A program made the position numbers and the translations under genes. Positions 35,178 through 44,285 of a stretch of DNA of 64,000 nucleotides are shown here, in pieces. The DNA is taken from NCBI GenBank assembly GCA_951812305.1, contig CATOSB010000004.1:372001-436000 (forward strand), in the 5' to 3' direction. Every line of letters starts with the position of its first letter. Within the stretch, counting starts at the first letter, position 1. The notes below the pieces were generated by a model. That model worked only from the letters and a program-made list of their open reading frames with translations, ran no database searches and was not told where the DNA came from. This DNA is from an uncultured Paracoccaceae bacterium (GTDB taxonomy: Bacteria; Pseudomonadota; Alphaproteobacteria; Rhodobacterales; Rhodobacteraceae).

Positions 35178-37213
35178 TGAAAGACCCACTCGATCAACTG
35201 AAAGAGGCCTTTGATCAGGCCACGCCGACCCCGGATGCGGCGCGCAAGGCTGATGCGCTCGCCCGGGCAGAAGAAATTTTTGAGTCACTCCAAGGATCGC
35301 CGAAAGCCGCGCGTCAAACAAATGTTCGACCAAAGCTCGCAGGTCTCAGACAAGGAGTGAGAGGCATGTTTGCATCCCTAACAACACGACCCGCATTGAC
35401 GGTAACGACGGCGCTTGTTGCCGTTGGATTGGTTGCGGTGATCCCGGCATTGCGCGAAACGCCCGCAAATCTGGGCGTTCCGGGTACAACAGAATTGGCT
35501 CCGGTTGCCACCGACGAGGAAATGGTGGTGGTTACCGAGGAATTGGCGCGCGAAGAGCGGGCGGATATCGCCGGTGACGATCGGGTTCAGGCCCTTGGCA
35601 AATCGCCGCTAACGATTGTTCAGGAACCCGCACCGGCAGTTGATCTTGACCAAATGGCCGGAACAGTGTCACCTGAGCCCCGCAACGCCCCCGGGCGCCG
35701 TCCGCGGCAATTGGCAGAGTCCGAGCAAGCGGAAAGGGATGTCGCAGGAGGGCTGATCGCACCCGCGCCCCAAAAGGCGGACGTTCAGGACGCGCCGTTG
35801 GCCCCGGCAGAGGTCGACAGCGAAACGTTTGCAAATGAACCAGCAGCATCCGTCAAAGTTGCAACGCAGGAGCCCGTCAGCACCTTCTCTGTTGATGTCG
35901 ATACGGCCAGTTATTCGATCATGCGTTCGTCTTTGATGAACGGGCAGCTTCCAAATCCGGACAGCATTCGCGTGGAAGAGATGGTGAATTACTTCCCCTA
36001 TGATTACGCCGCGCCCGGTGTCGGCGAAGGACCGTTCCGCGCGACGGTTTCAGTGGCGAGAACGCCGTGGAACCCGGATACGCGGCTTCTTCACATCGGC
36101 CTGCAAGGGCAGACCCCCGACGATGGCGTGCGCCCACCGCTGAACATCGTGTTTCTTATCGACACATCGGGCAGCATGAATCAGCCCAACAAGCTGCCGC
36201 TTTTGAAACAGAGCTTCCGCTTGATGCTCGGCCAGCTTTCGCCGGACGATGAAGTTTCGATTGTGACTTACGCCGGTAGTGCAGGTCGTGTTCTTGACCC
36301 GACGCCGGCAAGTGATCGCGCGACGATCCTTGCCGCGCTAAACCAACTCGATGCTGGCGGGTCGACGGCGGGGCAGGCGGGGCTTCAACAAGCCTATGCC
36401 ACCGCTGAAGCTATGGCGACAGAGGGGGAGGTTACGCGAGTCATTCTGGCGACTGACGGAGACTTCAATGTTGGTCTATCGGACCCGGGTGAGTTGGAAG
36501 AGTTCATCGCGAAGAAGCGCGACAGCGGCACTTACCTGAGTGTTCTGGGTTTTGGCCGCGGCAACCTTGATGACGCCACGATGCAGGCGCTAGCGCAGAA
36601 TGGAAACGGGCAGGCGGCCTATATCGATACATTGGCCGAGGCGCAGAAAGTGCTTGTCGACCAATTGTCCGGCGCACTGTTTCCGATTGCAAATGACGTG
36701 AAGATACAGGTGGAGTTTAACCCCACGTTGGTGGCCGAATACCGGTTGATCGGCTTTGAAACCCGTGCCCTGAATCGCGAGGACTTTAACAACGATCTCG
36801 TTGACGCCGGCGAAGTTGGTGCAGGGCATCAGGTGACAGCGCTTTATGAGGTGACGCCGGTTGGTTCACCCGCGGTTCTGAACGACCCGTTGCGCTATGG
36901 CCGTCAGTCCGCAGATGCCGCCAACGCTGAAGAACTGGCCTTCCTGCGGTTGCGCTACAAAAGGCCCGGCGAGGACAACAGCCAGCTGATTGAAGTACCG
37001 ATTCTGGATCGTGACACACCCCTGCGCGGAGATAGCGCATTTGCTGCTGCGATTGCAGGGTTTGGTCAGGTTCTGCGCGATGGTCTTTACACAGGAAACT
37101 GGAATATCGGCGACGCTATTTCTCTCGCCGAGGCCACGCTTGGTGATGACCCTTTCGGTTATCGCCGCGAGGCCGTGCAGCTTATGCGGCTGGCCAACAG
37201 CCTGTCGCAGTAG
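35177..37213 (+). CDS. Single-pass membrane protein with periplasmic vWA domain (YfbK type)
   Basis: This 678-residue protein has a short N-terminal cytoplasmic region (residues 1 to 70, helical), one transmembrane helix (about 73 to 92, ALTVTTALVAVGLVAVIPAL), a long Pro/Ala/Glu-rich linker, and the YfbK-type core: STFSVDVDTASYSIMRSSLM, then a vWA domain with an intact metal site FLIDTSGSMNQP and VILATDGDFNVG, and a C-terminal DUF3520-like region. The gene overlaps the sigma factor gene, where an anti-sigma factor is usually encoded. Its topology would suit a membrane sensor holding the sigma factor through the N-terminal part, but that is inference. Confidence 0.8.
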   Translation: MKDPLDQLKEAFDQATPTPDAARKADALARAEEIFESLQGSPKAARQTNVRPKLAGLRQGVRGMFASLTTRPALTVTTALVAVGLVAVIPALRETPANLGVPGTTELAPVATDEEMVVVTEELAREERADIAGDDRVQALGKSPLTIVQEPAPAVDLDQMAGTVSPEPRNAPGRRPRQLAESEQAERDVAGGLIAPAPQKADVQDAPLAPAEVDSETFANEPAASVKVATQEPVSTFSVDVDTASYSIMRSSLMNGQLPNPDSIRVEEMVNYFPYDYAAPGVGEGPFRATVSVARTPWNPDTRLLHIGLQGQTPDDGVRPPLNIVFLIDTSGSMNQPNKLPLLKQSFRLMLGQLSPDDEVSIVTYAGSAGRVLDPTPASDRATILAALNQLDAGGSTAGQAGLQQAYATAEAMATEGEVTRVILATDGDFNVGLSDPGELEEFIAKKRDSGTYLSVLGFGRGNLDDATMQALAQNGNGQAAYIDTLAEAQKVLVDQLSGALFPIANDVKIQVEFNPTLVAEYRLIGFETRALNREDFNNDLVDAGEVGAGHQVTALYEVTPVGSPAVLNDPLRYGRQSADAANAEELAFLRLRYKRPGEDNSQLIEVPILDRDTPLRGDSAFAAAIAGFGQVLRDGLYTGNWNIGDAISLAEATLGDDPFGYRREAVQLMRLANSLSQ

Positions 37214-37287
37214 CGTCGGCCCGGGCGGAGTACCCCAAGCGCGCGGGCAATCCCCAACTCGCCCACGCCAGCGCCGTGCGAGCCGGC

Positions 37288-37328
37288 GCCCCCTCTCCCT
37301 TGTCCCGAGGGAGGGGGGTCTTTTTTTG
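37288..37328 (+). terminator. Rho-independent terminator after vWA gene
   Basis: A GC-rich stem (CCCCCTCTCCCT at 37289-37300 with AGGGAGGGGGG at 37308-37318) is followed by TCTTTTTTT. It lies 75 bases after the vWA stop and should end the sigma-vWA transcript. Confidence 0.75.
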
Positions 37329-37423
37329 GCAGAAATTTGTTGTGGCATTTGGGTTCGCTTTTTGGCCTGGAGCGGACGTTGGTGGCTTGAGCACCGCGCG
37401 GAATCAAGCCGCAGGCGCCGCGC

Positions 37424-37553
37424 GATCGCCTGCCCGTCCCCACGGGCTGGCGATTTGGTGAGGCTGGGTGCAAGCCGTTGAACGCGCTCGGACTTGGCTG
37501 GGATAAACGGGCCAACTGCAAGGCTTGATCGCCATCCCACGGGCAGGCAATCG
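37424..37553. repeat. Palindromic intergenic repeat, copy 1
   Basis: The outer ends are inverted (GCGATCGCCTGCCCGT at the left; the complement of the right end reads CGATTGCCTGCCCGT). The left end also folds alone as TCGCCTGCCCGT-CCCC-ACGGGCTGGCGA. A second copy with the same ends, the same GGCGATTTGGTGAGGC stretch and the same right part is at 60821-60956. Both are in non-coding DNA, together with no transposase, which suggests a MITE-like or REP-like element. Besides this and the terminator, the 400-base gap holds nothing else I can call. Confidence 0.7.
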
Positions 37554-37621
37554 TGCGTCTTGCCGCTTGATTTGCGAATGGCTGCATCAAGCCAAATTTC
37601 GCTAAATAATCCTTGGGATTC

Positions 37622-38263
37622 TTAACGAAGCTTCGAAGCATCCCTCGCCAAATCGGCAATATGCCCCCAATCACCGGACTCTATCGCCATCTTCGGCGCG
37701 ACCCAGGAACCACCGACACAAGCGACATTCGGCAAGCTCAGATAGTCATTGGCGTTTTCGGGGCTGACTCCGCCCGTCGGGCAGAAAGTCATCTGAGGAA
37801 GGGGGGACGACAGTGCTTTCAATGCCGGCGCGCCACCGGATGTTCCGGCCGGGAAGAACTTCGCCGTCCGGTATCCCCGCGCCAACAACGCCATGACCTC
37901 ACTTGCCGTGACCGCCCCGGCGAGCAGCGGTAAGTCGGCTTCCGCAGCCGCGACGAGAAGTTCGTCGGTAACCCCTGGTGACACCGCAAATGTTGCGCCC
38001 GCATCCTTGGCGGAAGCCACGTCGCTTGCGTTTAGAACCGTCCCGGCGCCAAGAATTGCGCCGGGCACATTTGCCATCGCACGAATGGAATCGAGCGCCG
38101 CATCGGTCCGCAGTGTGACCTCTAACACCGGCAACCCACCGCTGATCAATGCCTCTGCCAGCGGTTGCGCGGTTCCGGCATCGTCCAGCACCAGCACGGG
38201 TATCACTGGCGCTGCCCGCATGATCTTAAGTGTTTGGAAGTTATTTTCTTCAGCGTTCAGCAT
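37622..38263 (-). CDS. eda: 2-keto-3-deoxy-6-phosphogluconate aldolase
   Basis: The 213-residue protein matches KDPG aldolase: RAAPVIPVLVLDDAGTAQPL, the EVTLRT strand with the active-site glutamate, and the Schiff-base lysine in TAKFFPAGTSGG. It splits KDPG to pyruvate and glyceraldehyde-3-phosphate in the Entner-Doudoroff route. The gene follows edd at 9 bases and both are read from one promoter region near 41.3 kb; the IS4 in edd may cut off that transcription. Confidence 0.95.
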   Translation of the reverse strand: MLNAEENNFQTLKIMRAAPVIPVLVLDDAGTAQPLAEALISGGLPVLEVTLRTDAALDSIRAMANVPGAILGAGTVLNASDVASAKDAGATFAVSPGVTDELLVAAAEADLPLLAGAVTASEVMALLARGYRTAKFFPAGTSGGAPALKALSSPLPQMTFCPTGGVSPENANDYLSLPNVACVGGSWVAPKMAIESGDWGHIADLARDASKLR

Positions 38264-39573
38264 CGTTCGTCCTTAGTAAGTGACGCAGGAAGCGCCCGCA
38301 GATGTTTCACCGGCAGACCGCCGGAACATGGCGAAAAGTTCGCGACCCAACCCGACCTCGTTCGCCGACAAATCTGCCGTCACGGGATCGCGCGTGTCGA
38401 AATCCTGGACCATAACCGACAAGGTACCATTGGTAGCGTCGAGGCGGACCATATCACCGTTGCGTAACATTGCCAGCGGTCCGCCAACAGACGCCTCGGG
38501 ACACATATGGATGGCGGCGGGAACCTTGCCCGATGCACCTGACATACGCCCATCTGTCACGAGCGCGACTTTCAGTCCGCGGTCCTGAAGAACCGAAAGA
38601 ACAGGGGTGAGACCGTGCAACTCCGGCATTCCATTCGCGCGTGGCCCCTGAAAGCGTACGACAACGATGCAATCCTCGGTGAATTCGCCGGCCTGAAACG
38701 CAGCTTTAACGCTGTCTTGATTGCTGAACACACGCGCAGGTGCCTCGATGACATGTTGATCCGGTTTCACAGCGGAAATCTTTATGACGCCGTCTCCCAG
38801 ATTGCCCGACAGCGCGCGAACACCGCCGGTGTCCGCAAACGGCTGCTTTGGCTTGCGCAAAATCTTGTCGTTCAGGGATTCCCGCGGGGCAGGGTGCCAG
38901 CCAATTGCGCCGTCTTCCAGTTTCGGTTCCTGCGCGTAAGCGCCGAGCCCATCGCCCATGATCGTTTTGGCATCTGGGTGCAGCAATCCGTGATCGAGCA
39001 ATTCTCCAATCAAAAATCCAAGCCCACCAGCCGCATGAAAATGATTAACGTCTGCCAGCCCGTTGGGGTATACACGGGCCATAAGTGGCGTGATTGCACT
39101 GATATCAGCGAAATCTTCCGTTTCCAAAACGATCCCGGCCGCGCGCGCCATGGCGGGTAGGTGAAGAACCAGATTTGTCGATCCGCCGGTTGCCATCAGA
39201 CCCACAATGCCGTTCACGAAGGCCTTTTCGTCAAGGATCTGGCCAACGGGCAAGAATGCGTTGCCCAAGGCGGTTTGCGACAGGATCCGTCGTGTCCCCT
39301 CGGTTGTCAGCGCGTCACGAAGCGGCGTTCCGGGATTGACGAAAGATGACCCCGGCAAGTGCAGCCCCATGATCTCCATAAGCATCTGGTTGGAATTCGC
39401 GGTGCCGTAAAACGTACATGTGCCGGGGCCATGATAGCTGGCCATTTCCGCAGCCATCAGTTCTTCCCGTCCGACTTCGCCTGTTGCAAACTTGTTGCGG
39501 ATCGTTGACTTTTCATCGTTTGGAAGGCCGCTTGTCATTGGCCCGGCTGGAAGGAAAATTGATGGCAAGTGAC

Positions 39574-40763
39574 CTTACCACCCTTCAAAATTTCCGGATC
39601 TGATTTGACGTTTGTCTGATCTGTGTGATTCAAGGAGTCTCCACTGCTGACATTGGAGGCTGGTTTGTTGGGAAATGTTTGTTTTTCAGAGCTTTATTCG
39701 AAGGTTGAGGCGGATTTTCAGGACCGCTTGCTCGGGTATCACAAGTCGCGCCGGGAGGGATTGTGCATCATAGCAAGCGTGATTTTGAACACGCGCAGCG
39801 TCAATCTGATGGAAAATGCGGCTGCTTTGCCCCGCGATATCGGCTCTGTGGACCACCGCTATCAATACATTTCGCGGGTTCTGGGCAATCCTCACATCGA
39901 TACTGATGAGATCATGCAGGCCTATGTTGGTGAAATTTTCCGCCGCCAGTGTGAGGCCGGAGAAACGATTGTGGTGGCCCTTGATCAAAGCAAGCTCAAC
40001 GAAGGGCATGAGGTTTTGATGTTATCGGTGCGGATGCGGGATCGGGCCCTCCCGGTCGCCTGGCGTGTACGCCAGACCAAAGGGCCGATTGGATGGCGCG
40101 TGCAACATGAGCTTTTGGAAGCAGTCCGCCCATGGCTCCCGGCGGATGCGCGTGTGTTGCTGGCGGGAGATCGGTTTTATGGAACCGCCCGATTGGTCGC
40201 ATGGTGCCAGGAGGCTGGATGGGACTACCGGCTGCGCATGAAGGGAAATATCACACTGCAACATCAGGGTGGCGAGATGATGACGCGCGAAATTGCCCAA
40301 CTGATGCCCGAAGGGCTTGTAAACGCTGAGCTTTACGGAACGGGCGTCTTTAGCAACATTGGAGTGCTTCACGAGGAGGGGCACAAAGAGCCTTGGATTA
40401 TTGCCATGAATGCAGCACCGTCCGAGTACAAGGTGCTCGATTATGGAATGCGTTGGGGAATTGAAGCCATGTTCTCCGACTTCAAAACCCGGGGCTTTGA
40501 AATTACTCAAAGCCAGATCAAAAAGCCGGATCGATTGGCCCGCCTCATTTTGGTGCTGGCAATCGCCATGTACTGGGCTGTTTCAACCGGAGCAAACGAA
40601 GAGCACCACGTCGCAATACGCGGCGAAAAAAGGGGATTCGAAAAGCCCGAAGGTCCTTATGCTCTCTCTTCAAGACAGGCCTTCGTGCTATCCGACGATG
40701 CCTCGCAGGTTATGCCAAAATCCCCAAGCTCTGGGATGTCTGGCTAAATTGAAGGGTGGTAAG
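39574..40763 (+). mobile_element. IS4-family element, copy 1, in edd
   Basis: Inverted ends CTTACCACCCTTCAA (left, and complement of right) are flanked by the direct repeat GGCAAGTGAC at 39564-39573 and 40764-40773. A 10-bp duplication fits IS4-type elements. It is 1190 bases long. A nearly identical copy is at 57658-58847. Confidence 0.95.
39653..40747 (+). CDS. IS4-family transposase, copy 1
   Basis: The 364-residue protein has the DDE triad of IS4: VALDQSKLNEGHEV, LLAGDRFYGTARLV, and the YREK signature in YGMRWGIEAMFSDFKTRGF. It begins at a TTG (39653) because no in-frame ATG lies near the front of the domain. The frame is uninterrupted and the enzyme may be active. The second copy at 57737 encodes the same protein. 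Confidence 0.9.
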   Translation: MEAGLLGNVCFSELYSKVEADFQDRLLGYHKSRREGLCIIASVILNTRSVNLMENAAALPRDIGSVDHRYQYISRVLGNPHIDTDEIMQAYVGEIFRRQCEAGETIVVALDQSKLNEGHEVLMLSVRMRDRALPVAWRVRQTKGPIGWRVQHELLEAVRPWLPADARVLLAGDRFYGTARLVAWCQEAGWDYRLRMKGNITLQHQGGEMMTREIAQLMPEGLVNAELYGTGVFSNIGVLHEEGHKEPWIIAMNAAPSEYKVLDYGMRWGIEAMFSDFKTRGFEITQSQIKKPDRLARLILVLAIAMYWAVSTGANEEHHVAIRGEKRGFEKPEGPYALSSRQAFVLSDDASQVMPKSPSSGMSG

Positions 40764-41321
40764 GGCAAGTGACCGAAAGTTGCGGCCGCGATAACAAGGC
40801 CCGGAACGATTTTGTCACAGACACCAAGATACGCCACCGCATCAAAGGTGTTGTGAGACAGGGAAACCCCGGCGGCCAATGCAATGACGTCGCGCGAAAA
40901 CAACGACAGTTCCATGCCGGTCTGGCCTTGTGTTACGCCGTCGCACATCGCAGGAACGCCACCCGCGACCTGTGCGGTCGCGCCGAGCTTTCGGGCTGTC
41001 GACTTGATCAGATCAGGATAGGTGGCAAATGGCTGATGTGCGGACAGCATATCGTTATACGCGGTTACGATGCCGATATTTGGCGCCCGCCCTTTCGCGA
41101 GCGTTTCCTTGTCCTTTTCCATTGCCGCAAATGCGTGAGCCTGATTGCCGCAGCTTAAATGCGCGCGACGCGGCCCGTCTTCGGCAGCGCCAAGGATTTT
41201 CTCCAGGTAGGCTTGGCGTGACACGCGACTGCGTTGAGTTATTCGTTCCGTAATTCTCGAGATTTCCGGGTTCATGTACCAACCTCTTGATCGGTGTCTT
41301 TCGTCGCGGCGTAGCACAATT

Positions 41322-41335
41322 TGTTAGCGCTACCA
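41322..41335. promoter_or_regulatory. LacI-type operator upstream of edd
   Basis: TGTTAGCGCTACCA is one base off the perfect palindrome TGTTAGCGCTAACA recognised by LacI/GalR-family regulators of sugar genes in alphaproteobacteria. It lies 47 bases before the edd start codon, in the divergent gap to the 41465 gene. No lacI-type gene is visible in the window. Confidence 0.55.
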
Positions 41336-41464
41336 GTCGGCGGATTGACGCAGATACAGATAGTATGCGCTGCGCGCAATCCGGATATACCGAACTGTTT
41401 CTCCTCAATGACCCTGACCGACCTATGTAATCCAGAGGGAGGCCGAACAGAAGAGGATGACAAG

Positions 41465-41623
41465 ATGACAAACCAAAATGAATTCGACTACGACCTGTCG
41501 GAGATCGAGCTTCGCGCTCGTAAACTTCGCGCTCAGGCAATGCGTCACGCATGGAATGCTGTCGTCTTGCGGCTTACTGGGCTGTTCTCAGAACAGGGGG
41601 TAACAGCCAAGACACAGGCGTAG
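41465..41623 (+). CDS. Small protein of the RSP_7527 type
   Basis: The 52-residue protein starts MTNQNEFDYDLSEIELRARK and continues LRAQAMRHAWNAVVLRLTGL. It is highly charged and helical, and resembles the short Rhodobacter family named after RSP_7527, of unknown role. ATG 41465 follows AGAAGAGGATGAC. It is divergent from edd. The call is from memory of the family and is moderate. Confidence 0.6.
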   Translation: MTNQNEFDYDLSEIELRARKLRAQAMRHAWNAVVLRLTGLFSEQGVTAKTQA

Positions 41624-41653
41624 TGTGTCGGCAGTGCCCCTGTAATTCATGAA

Positions 41654-41683
41654 GAAATCCCGGAAATGCTCTGGGATTTTCTC
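41654..41683 (+). terminator. Probable terminator behind the 41465 gene
   Basis: AAATCCC (41655-41661) pairs with GGGATTT (41673-41679) around an 11-base loop and is followed by a short T-rich tract (TTTTCTC). It lies 30 bases after the stop codon. Confidence 0.5.
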
Positions 41684-41753
41684 ATTTCTGACAAATTTTA
41701 ATACAATTTATTGGCCACCAAAAACAAATGGGCAGAAGCCCTGGAGGTGGGTC

Positions 41754-42464
41754 ATGAACCCTTTAAACACACGAATTTCTCGCATTTTTTTGGCGATTGG
41801 TGCAGCTGTCGGGCTTTCCGCATGTGCCTCCGTCGACAACGTTGACTACAACAACGCGTTTGATCAAGGCGCCTATGAGACCACGACGCGTGCTCTTCCC
41901 GTCGCATCGGACCTGAACGCGGCGGCAACCGGGCAGGGCTTTACCGTATCGGAAAGTTACAAGGTCGTTGGGATCAACGTTCAGGTACCCGAAACTCTGA
42001 CCGTCAGCGAAGCCAACCGATACCTTCCCAAAGGCGATATCGTTTGGCGCGAAGATCCGCTTGGCAACCGTCATGAACAGGTTCGCACCATCGTGCACAA
42101 CGCGCTTTCGCAGGGCGTTTCGCAGATGGATGGATCCCGTGAGGTCATCCTTGACGTGATCGTGACGCGTTTTCACGCTTTGACCGAAAAAGCACGGTAT
42201 ACTGTTGGCGGTGTCCACGCCATTCAGTTCAACATGCAACTTCGTGATGCTGAATCTGGCGAGGTCGTGATGGATTCAAAATTCATCAAGGCAGATTTTG
42301 ATGCGCTTGGCGGTCGCGCGGCCATTCGCGCGGAATCGCAGGGCATCACCCAAAAAGTCCGGATAACCAACCACCTTGCGCATGTGATCAAGCAGGAACT
42401 TGGTTCGCCTGAGGGATATGTTGAACGCGACACAGGATTTATCGGCGCGATAAACCAGATTTAG
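41754..42464 (+). CDS. Lipoprotein of the DUF6778 type
   Basis: The 236-residue protein starts at ATG 41754 behind GGAGGTGGGTC. The signal peptide ends in lipobox GLSAC. The mature part holds GFTVSESYKVVGINVQVPET, then TVSEANRYLPKGDIVWREDP and a strand-rich end with VHAIQFNMQLRDAESGEVVM. This matches a Rhodobacterales lipoprotein family of unknown function that I recall as DUF6778. An upstream ATG at 41649 exists but lacks a ribosome site. Confidence 0.7.
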   Translation: MNPLNTRISRIFLAIGAAVGLSACASVDNVDYNNAFDQGAYETTTRALPVASDLNAAATGQGFTVSESYKVVGINVQVPETLTVSEANRYLPKGDIVWREDPLGNRHEQVRTIVHNALSQGVSQMDGSREVILDVIVTRFHALTEKARYTVGGVHAIQFNMQLRDAESGEVVMDSKFIKADFDALGGRAAIRAESQGITQKVRITNHLAHVIKQELGSPEGYVERDTGFIGAINQI

Positions 42465-42490
42465 GCTTTCCCAAGAAAATCTGACTAAGT

Positions 42491-42518
42491 AAGAGGGCGG
42501 CTATGATGCCGCCCTCTT
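42491..42518. promoter_or_regulatory. Perfect 11-bp hairpin enclosing rlmI start codons
   Basis: AAGAGGGCGGC (42491-42501) pairs perfectly with GCCGCCCTCTT (42508-42518); the loop TATGAT holds the two candidate ATG codons of the next gene (42503, 42506), and the ribosome-site-like AGAGG lies in the 5' arm. It could be a terminator for the lipoprotein gene (T-poor on this strand) or a structure that limits translation of the methyltransferase. Confidence 0.5.
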
Positions 42519-43702
42519 TGCCTCTCATCCGATTGAAACCAATGGCCGATGCGCGTGCCATCCGGCATGGGTTTCCTTGGGTTTACAGCAATGAACTGGT
42601 GCTGGATCGCAGGACAAAAACGTTGACACCGGGCACTGTCGCGTTGCTGCAGGATGCAGAACGTCGCGATTTGAATATTGTGGCGTTCAACCACAATTCC
42701 CGAATTGCCGCGCGCGTATTGGACCGAGATACAAGCGCGAGCATTGATGAAGGGTGGTTTGCGGCCAAAATAGAGACAGCGCTGCAGCACCGGCGGCGGT
42801 TGTATCGCTCACCATTCTATCGACTGATTCACGCGGAGGCCGACGGTTTGCCGGGCGTTGTTGTTGACCGTTTCGCGGACACGTTGGTTGTTCAGCCAAA
42901 TGCTGCCTGGGCGGAGGTGCTTCTGGACGAAATTTCGAACGCATTGCTGGCGGAAACCGGATGCAAAAACCTGATCAAAAATGGAACCGGGCGAACGCGA
43001 GCGCTTGAAGGCCTGCCAGAAGAAACGCGGGTTCTTCATGGTGCAATTGATGGGCCGGTGCTGGTGGAAATGAACGGCGCGACCTATTTCGCCGATGTCC
43101 TCGGTGGCCAAAAGACGGGACTGTTTTTTGATCAACGTTCAAATCACGCGTTTGCGTCAACTTTGGCAGATGGTGCGCGCGTACTGGATGTCTTCTCGCA
43201 TGTGGGCGGGTTTGCCTTGGCGGCACTGGCCAGCGGAGCGACATCGGCACTTAGCATTGACAGCTCGGCGGCGGCGCTCGCTCTTGCGGAAAAAGGTGCG
43301 GCGGCCAGCGGGGTTGCAGATAGGTTAGAAACGAGGAAGGGCGATGCGTTCAAATCGATGGAGTCCCTTGCAGCGGAAGGCGAGCGGTTTGATCTCGTCA
43401 TCTGTGACCCTCCGGCATTCGCGCCCTCCAGAACGGCGCTGGACAAAGGGCTGCGCGCCTATGAGCGGGTGGCGCGATTGGCGGCAGGTCTGGTCGCACC
43501 CGGTGGCTATCTGGGACTATGTTCGTGCAGCCATGCGGCCGACCTGTCCAAATTTCGGGCCGCCTGCGCGCGCGGCATCGGTAAGGCTGGTCGGCGTGGG
43601 CAGATTATTCATACCGGATTTGTGGGCCCAGACCATCCGCAACTGCCGCAATTGGCGGAAAGCGGGTATCTGAAGGCGCTGTTCTTCCGGCTGGGCAAAT
43701 GA
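42503..43702 (+). CDS. Class I SAM-dependent rRNA methyltransferase, RlmI-like
   Basis: The 399-residue protein has an N-terminal PUA-type domain (ADARAIRHGFPWVYSNELVL) and a Rossmann methyltransferase domain: VLDVFSHVGGFALAALASGA as the SAM loop and FDLVICDPPAFAPSR as the catalytic motif. RlmI methylates a cytosine of 23S rRNA. Starts at 42503 or 42506 lie in a hairpin loop; TTG 42518 or ATG 42542 are alternatives nearer the domain edge. It overlaps the PIN gene by four bases. Confidence 0.8.
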   Translation: MMPPSLPLIRLKPMADARAIRHGFPWVYSNELVLDRRTKTLTPGTVALLQDAERRDLNIVAFNHNSRIAARVLDRDTSASIDEGWFAAKIETALQHRRRLYRSPFYRLIHAEADGLPGVVVDRFADTLVVQPNAAWAEVLLDEISNALLAETGCKNLIKNGTGRTRALEGLPEETRVLHGAIDGPVLVEMNGATYFADVLGGQKTGLFFDQRSNHAFASTLADGARVLDVFSHVGGFALAALASGATSALSIDSSAAALALAEKGAAASGVADRLETRKGDAFKSMESLAAEGERFDLVICDPPAFAPSRTALDKGLRAYERVARLAAGLVAPGGYLGLCSCSHAADLSKFRAACARGIGKAGRRGQIIHTGFVGPDHPQLPQLAESGYLKALFFRLGK

Positions 43703-44250
43703 AGGTCCTTCTGGACGCTTGTGTGCTGTACCCGACGGTCATGCGCGAAATCCTGATCGGCGTCGCGACAAAGGGGCGTTATCAACCACTTTGGTCCGAA
43801 CGCATTCTGGAGGAATGGGCACGCGCCGCGGCACGTGGTGGCGAAGCTGACGAAATGGTCGCGCGGGGCGAGATTGCAATTCTGAACGCGACTTGGCCCA
43901 ATTCGTCCGTCCAATTGAATGCGTGGCAATCCGACCGGTTCTGGTTGCCGGATGCCAACGATATCCACGTCCTTGCAGCCGCTGTCGTTGGAAACGCGGA
44001 TGCCATTTTGACTTTGAACGCCAAAGACTTCCCGAGCGGGGTTTTACGCGAAGAAGGGTTGGACAGACTCGATCCTGACGGGTTTCTGATGGACCTCTGG
44101 TACGGTGACCCCAGTGCGGTTTCAGATGTGGCGGAACGAGTGCGCAGAAAGGCAAAAGAGCTTTCCGGTAAGGATTGGACAATCCGCAAACTTCTTAAGA
44201 AAGCGCGCCTGCCACGGCTGGGAAAAGCGCTGGAGAATATGCAAACTTAA
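43699..44250 (+). CDS. PIN-domain protein
   Basis: The 183-residue protein starts MKVLLDACVLYPTVMREILI, with the first PIN aspartate in LLDAC. Further acidic residues are in LPDANDIHVLAAAVVGNADA and TLNAKDFP. It is a predicted nuclease, and the C-terminal 50 residues are basic and helical. No antitoxin gene is seen beside it; it is linked by a four-base overlap with the rRNA methyltransferase, as in related Rhodobacter genomes, so an RNA-related role is more likely than a toxin role. Confidence 0.75.
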   Translation: MKVLLDACVLYPTVMREILIGVATKGRYQPLWSERILEEWARAAARGGEADEMVARGEIAILNATWPNSSVQLNAWQSDRFWLPDANDIHVLAAAVVGNADAILTLNAKDFPSGVLREEGLDRLDPDGFLMDLWYGDPSAVSDVAERVRRKAKELSGKDWTIRKLLKKARLPRLGKALENMQT

Positions 44251-44285
44251 CCGAGGACGGTGACTGGCACAGCGCGATGAGTTGC

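Larger units (their letters stand above)
38273..41275 (-). pseudogene. edd: Phosphogluconate dehydratase gene broken by IS4
   Basis: The N-terminal part (41275 to 40774) starts MNPEISRITERITQRSRVSR and runs to VIAAATFGHLP. The C-terminal part (39573 to 38273) resumes with SIFLPAGPMTSGLPNDEKST and contains GGSTNLVLHLPAMARAAGI and GRMSGASGKVPAAIHMCPEA, typical of 6-phosphogluconate dehydratase. Removing the IS4 plus one copy of the 10-bp repeat GGCAAGTGAC restores one frame of about 600 residues. The insertion falls in the Fe-S dehydratase core, so the enzyme is lost unless a second copy exists. Confidence 0.9.

Noticed and set aside
43699..44250. PIN protein as toxin of a toxin-antitoxin pair
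   Set aside because: No small antitoxin-like gene precedes it; it overlaps an rRNA methyltransferase gene and is longer than typical VapC.
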